NCBI GenBank assembly: GCA_027682205.1 | Contig: JAQDAD010000001.1 | Location: 62,001-126,000, forward strand | From: Streptococcaceae bacterium AF54-32pH5A | Lineage (GTDB): Bacteria > Bacillota > Bacilli > Lactobacillales > Streptococcaceae | Direction of reading: 5' to 3' | Length of the DNA: 64,000 nucleotides | In this document: positions 61,052 through 64,000 of the stretch, one piece after another | How the letters are laid out: each line of letters begins with the position of its first letter | Position numbering within the stretch: the first letter of the stretch is position 1 | Position numbers and translations under genes: made by a program | The notes under the pieces: model-generated | Databases searched by the model: none | Seen by the model: only the letters and a program-made list of their open reading frames with translations | What the model was told of the DNA's origin: nothing

Positions 61052-62815
61052 ATGAAACCTGAAAAACCTAAAAAACTAGGTTTTAGGAAAATTTACCTCA
61101 ACCTAGATAAAGTTCTCTTCCTCTTTTTCTTAATTTTCATGATGGTGGAATATCTGTGGTTACCTCTCAATTCTTTTCTTGCTGGTCTTTTACTAAGCCA
61201 GACGGGCTATTTGTTTATTTCTTACAATAATATTTTTGCCATTATCACGAGTTCTCCTTTAATCAGTCTGGCCTTTCTCGTCTTGATTGTAATCAATTTT
61301 TTGGTGGCCTATTTCCAGATTTGCCTCCTCTTTATTGGGGCGCGTCACCTTCTCTACCACGAAAAGAGAACCTTGATTGAGTACAGTCGCAAAGTTTTCC
61401 AGCAAAGCTTTCTGTTCATGAAACGCTTGAGCTTCTGTAAGATGGCCTTTGTCTTCTTCTACGTAGCCATGCTCTTTCCTTTCATCAGGAAAATCTTAAA
61501 AATTTATTACTTAAATAAAATCGTTATTCCAGACTTTATCGTAACTTATCTGGAAGACAAGTACTGGCTAGTAGGTTTGATGATTTTTGCATCTGCTTGG
61601 ATTTTGCTCTATGTGTCTGTCCGACTCATGTTTGTCCTTCCAAAGATTCTCTTTGAAAAGAAGACTGTGAGAGAGGGAGTAAAATTTAGTCTGCAAAAGA
61701 CAAAAAAACAAGTTCTCTTTTATGCTTGGAACTTGCTACTCATTATTATTAAAACCTATCTCTTTTTCTTTCTCCTCTTGACTCCCTTGCTATTGGGACA
61801 GATTGTAATTGACAATTTAACACAGAAAGAATCACTGATTCTTGGAGTTATCAACTTTGTCCTGATAAAGAACATCCACTATATGGCGTTGACCTATTTC
61901 CTTGTTAAGTTTGTTTCCTTTTTGACAGGCGAAGAACTGGAGATTATGCCAAGAAGAAAAAAAGACCATCTGATGAGATGGGGAGTTATGGGTTGCGCTA
62001 GTATCTTTTTTGCGCTAGAAGGTTATATCTATCTGGAAGCTCCTGTGACAAATACCCCTTTAGTCATTTCACATAGGGGCGTTTCAAATAAAAATGGTGT
62101 ACAAAACACTGTACAGTCTTTGGAAAAAACAGCGCAACTGAAACCAGATTTGATTGAAATGGATGTACAGGAGACCAAAGATGGTCAGTTTGTGATGATG
62201 CATGACGCTAATCTTAAGAACTTAGCAGGTATCAATGCCAGTCCTCAAGACTTGACTTTGGAGGAGTTGAAAGGGTTAGATATTTCTGAAAATGGCTATC
62301 GAACCAAGATATCTAGTTTTGATGACTATCTCAATCGCGCGAATGAACTTCATCAAAGATTGTTGATTGAAATCAAAACCAGTAAAAAAGACAGTCCGCA
62401 AATGATGGAACGTTTTCTAGAGAAGTATGGCCCTATTATCAAGCAGTACGGTCATCAGATGCAATCACTAGACTATCATGTGATTGACCAAGTTTTGAAA
62501 TATGATTCGACTATTCCAGCTTATTTCATCTTGCCTTATAATAGTATTTTTCCAAAAACCAAGGCAACTGGCTATACCATGGAGTATTCAACATTGGATG
62601 AATATTTTGTCACGAAACTTTGGTATACGGAACAAAAGCTTTACGTATGGACCATCAACAACTCTGACGCACTCGATAAATCGTTGCAGTTGTCAGTGGA
62701 TGGGATGATTACAGATGACATGGAGATGCTACAGGAGACTTTAGCAGCAGCTCAGGAAGATCCAGAATACACCGATCTCCTTTTGAAAAAAGCTACGGAA
62801 TTCTTTGATTTCTAA
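61052..62815 (+). CDS. Membrane glycerophosphodiester phosphodiesterase
   Basis: A 587-residue two-part protein. The N-terminal 330 residues form about seven to eight membrane helices (GDPD-associated membrane domain). The rest is a GDPD barrel facing the outside, with HRG in ISHRGVSNKNG, the metal pair in LIEMDVQETKDG and the catalytic His in VMMHDANLKN. The usual ENT triplet after HRG reads QNT here, a substitution I believe is common to this streptococcal subgroup. Hydrolysis of glycerophosphodiesters or lipoteichoic acid turnover is likely. AGGAG precedes the ATG at 61052. Confidence 0.88.
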   Translation: MKPEKPKKLGFRKIYLNLDKVLFLFFLIFMMVEYLWLPLNSFLAGLLLSQTGYLFISYNNIFAIITSSPLISLAFLVLIVINFLVAYFQICLLFIGARHLLYHEKRTLIEYSRKVFQQSFLFMKRLSFCKMAFVFFYVAMLFPFIRKILKIYYLNKIVIPDFIVTYLEDKYWLVGLMIFASAWILLYVSVRLMFVLPKILFEKKTVREGVKFSLQKTKKQVLFYAWNLLLIIIKTYLFFFLLLTPLLLGQIVIDNLTQKESLILGVINFVLIKNIHYMALTYFLVKFVSFLTGEELEIMPRRKKDHLMRWGVMGCASIFFALEGYIYLEAPVTNTPLVISHRGVSNKNGVQNTVQSLEKTAQLKPDLIEMDVQETKDGQFVMMHDANLKNLAGINASPQDLTLEELKGLDISENGYRTKISSFDDYLNRANELHQRLLIEIKTSKKDSPQMMERFLEKYGPIIKQYGHQMQSLDYHVIDQVLKYDSTIPAYFILPYNSIFPKTKATGYTMEYSTLDEYFVTKLWYTEQKLYVWTINNSDALDKSLQLSVDGMITDDMEMLQETLAAAQEDPEYTDLLLKKATEFFDF

Positions 62816-62822
62816 CAGAGAA

Positions 62823-62853
62823 AAAAAGGAGAAGTGAACCTTCCTCCTTTTTC
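62823..62853 (+). terminator. Terminator of exonuclease-GDPD unit
   Basis: AAAAAGGAG (62823-62831) / CTCCTTTTT (62844-62852), loop of 12 nt. Confidence 0.8.
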
Positions 62854-62862
62854 TATAGGTGA

Positions 62863-63162
62863 TTAGAATGGTAATTTTCCAGCGAAAGCACCTAGTTTTT
62901 TCTTAGTCGTTTCGTCGATTTGTTCTAGAGCGGCGTTAATCGCTTGAACGGTCATATCAGACAAGATTTCTAGGTCTTCTGGATCTACAACTGCTGGACT
63001 GAAGTCAATACTAACAACTTTCTTATCTCCAGTTAAGGTCGCTTGGACAAGGTCCTGAGCAGATTTTCCGACAAATTCCATCGCAGCAAGTTCTGCTTGA
63101 CTTTGTTCCATTTGTTTTTGAAGTTTTTGTGCTTGGCGCATCATGTTTTGCATATTCATCAT
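62863..63162 (-). CDS. YbaB/EbfC nucleoid-associated protein
   Basis: A 99-residue DNA-binding protein of the YbaB/EbfC family. The helix-strand-helix dimer shows the Met/Gln-rich N-terminal helix ([17 protein letters not shown]), the central [21 protein letters not shown] and a C-terminal helix. It is not next to dnaX-recR, where many genomes keep it. A weak ribosome site lies upstream (AAGGAAA, about 14 nt away), so modest translation is expected. Confidence 0.9.
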   Translation of the reverse strand: MMNMQNMMRQAQKLQKQMEQSQAELAAMEFVGKSAQDLVQATLTGDKKVVSIDFSPAVVDPEDLEILSDMTVQAINAALEQIDETTKKKLGAFAGKLPF

Positions 63163-63212
63163 GGCGGTTTACAATTTCCTTTTCTATTATTCTCCTAACC
63201 ATTTTATCAATT

Positions 63213-63959
63213 TTAGGGATAAAAGTCTATTATTAGTTTAAAGCTAAATTTCAAGTTCAAGTTAGCCAGCAAACAGTCTTCTCTGGGAGACTTGTAGTCC
63301 AAGCATTTTTTAGGATAGTTGTTGATCCAATTCTCGATGAAAGCGACTTCTTTAGGAGTCGTTTTCTTAGTTCCTTTAGGCAACCATCTACGAATGAGCC
63401 TGTTGTGATTCTCATTGGTTCCCCTTTCCCAAGAGGCATAGGGGTGTGCATAGTTGATATGTTCCTTAGAAAACACATCAGACAAGCGGTTGAATTCGGC
63501 TCTATTATCTGCCGTGATGGAAAGAATGTGATGTTGTCTTAAGATGAGTTTTAGAGCCTGATTGACGGACTCAGCGCTTTTATTTGGAATTAATCGGATA
63601 ATTTGATGTCTGCTCCTTTGATCCGTCAAGACAAGCAAGCAGTAGTTTTTCGCTCTTGTCAGTAGAACCGTATCAATCTCATAATGCCCATTCTCCAATC
63701 GAAGATTGATAGCCTTGGGACGCTGTTCGATAGATTGACCAGCAGGTTTAAAGTTGAGGCTAGCTTGTTTCTTGACAGTTTTTCCTTTTCTAGGATAAAG
63801 GAGACTCTGTTTGGTCAATCCCGATTTTCCATGATGAATCCAGTAGTAGATGGTTGAAATTCCCACTGTAACGCCCTTAGCCTTGACCATCATTTCAGGA
63901 GACAACTTTTGATTATGATAGTGGAGAATCTTTACCGAAAAAGACCTACTATCCAGTAG
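63213..63959 (-). pseudogene. Truncated IS30-family transposase
   Basis: The frame encodes the later two thirds of an IS30-type transposase. It covers the end of the DNA-binding region (GVGIST-like VTVGISTIYYWIHHGKSGL) and the DDE core: Asp in HYEIDTVL, Asp in ITADNRAEF and Glu in TNENHNRLIRRW. A stop (TGA at 63962-63960) cuts the frame about 90 residues short of a full N-terminus, and no matching sequence follows to the window edge. The usual DNG of the second motif reads DNR. The copy is probably dead. No terminal inverted repeats could be located. Confidence 0.8.
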
Positions 63960-64000
63960 TCAACCTTACTGTACTAGTCCTTTTTCAGCTTATCTATGGT

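Overview
The window is a gene-dense, low-GC Firmicute chromosome segment that reads as a Mitis-group Streptococcus (S. mitis/S. oralis type). Recognisable pneumococcal-type genes include cpoA, spxR, macP, rocS, an Etrx1/CcdA pair and the ATP synthase order c-a-b-delta-alpha-gamma-beta-epsilon. Several proteins (PepX, the ATP synthase c subunit) differ from the S. pneumoniae forms I remember, so a commensal relative is more likely than S. pneumoniae. Species and synteny comparisons are from memory, not from a search. I saw no tRNA, rRNA or CRISPR array.

Layout. 0.1-7.8 kb: dnaG-rpoD-MIP18-type gene, then cpoA, a glucosyl-diacylglycerol synthase, two tiny membrane proteins, obg and a 57-residue unknown. 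7.8-16.7 kb: argR-like/pepX on the minus strand, then dnaE, pfkA and pyk. 16.7-28.4 kb: murA-GNAT-spxR-map, the ccdA/Etrx1 redox pair, dacA (minus), an AI-2E-family membrane protein, tuf, and ylxM-unknown-ffh. 28.4-33.0 kb (minus): a complete BceABRS-type peptide-antibiotic sensing and resistance module. 33.0-35.5 kb: an AT-rich island with an integrase remnant and a two-gene restriction-modification system next to the 3' end of guaA. 35.5-39.7 kb: guaA (minus), a GntR/UTRA regulator, a U32 tRNA-hydroxylation protein and a CHY zinc finger. 39.9-46.3 kb: the F0F1 ATP synthase operon. 46.3-52.1 kb: a lactonase-fold protein, a second AI-2E-family protein fused by overlap to a TPR protein, and an amino-acid ABC transporter. 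52.2-56.7 kb (minus): lysS, a translationally coupled DUF368/YbaK/phosphatase operon, and a GH25 muramidase. 56.8-63.2 kb: glmU-NUDIX-macP-mtnN, rocS, an exonuclease, a membrane glycerophosphodiesterase and YbaB. The right edge holds a broken IS30-family transposase.

Most of the window is core metabolism and growth machinery: replication initiation, glycolysis, wall precursor synthesis, protein targeting and the proton-translocating ATPase. The accessory part is 28.4-35.5 kb, where immunity to antimicrobial peptides and to foreign DNA sit side by side.

The most unusual signal is at gene starts. cpoA, ylxM and a 12-codon reading frame ahead of the restriction endonuclease each begin 6-7 nt after a consensus extended -10 box with no Shine-Dalgarno sequence, which predicts leaderless mRNAs; the GH25 gene is a weaker fourth case. 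The endonuclease leader frame ends in an ATGA overlap with the endonuclease start, suggesting a coupled leader peptide controlling a toxic nuclease.
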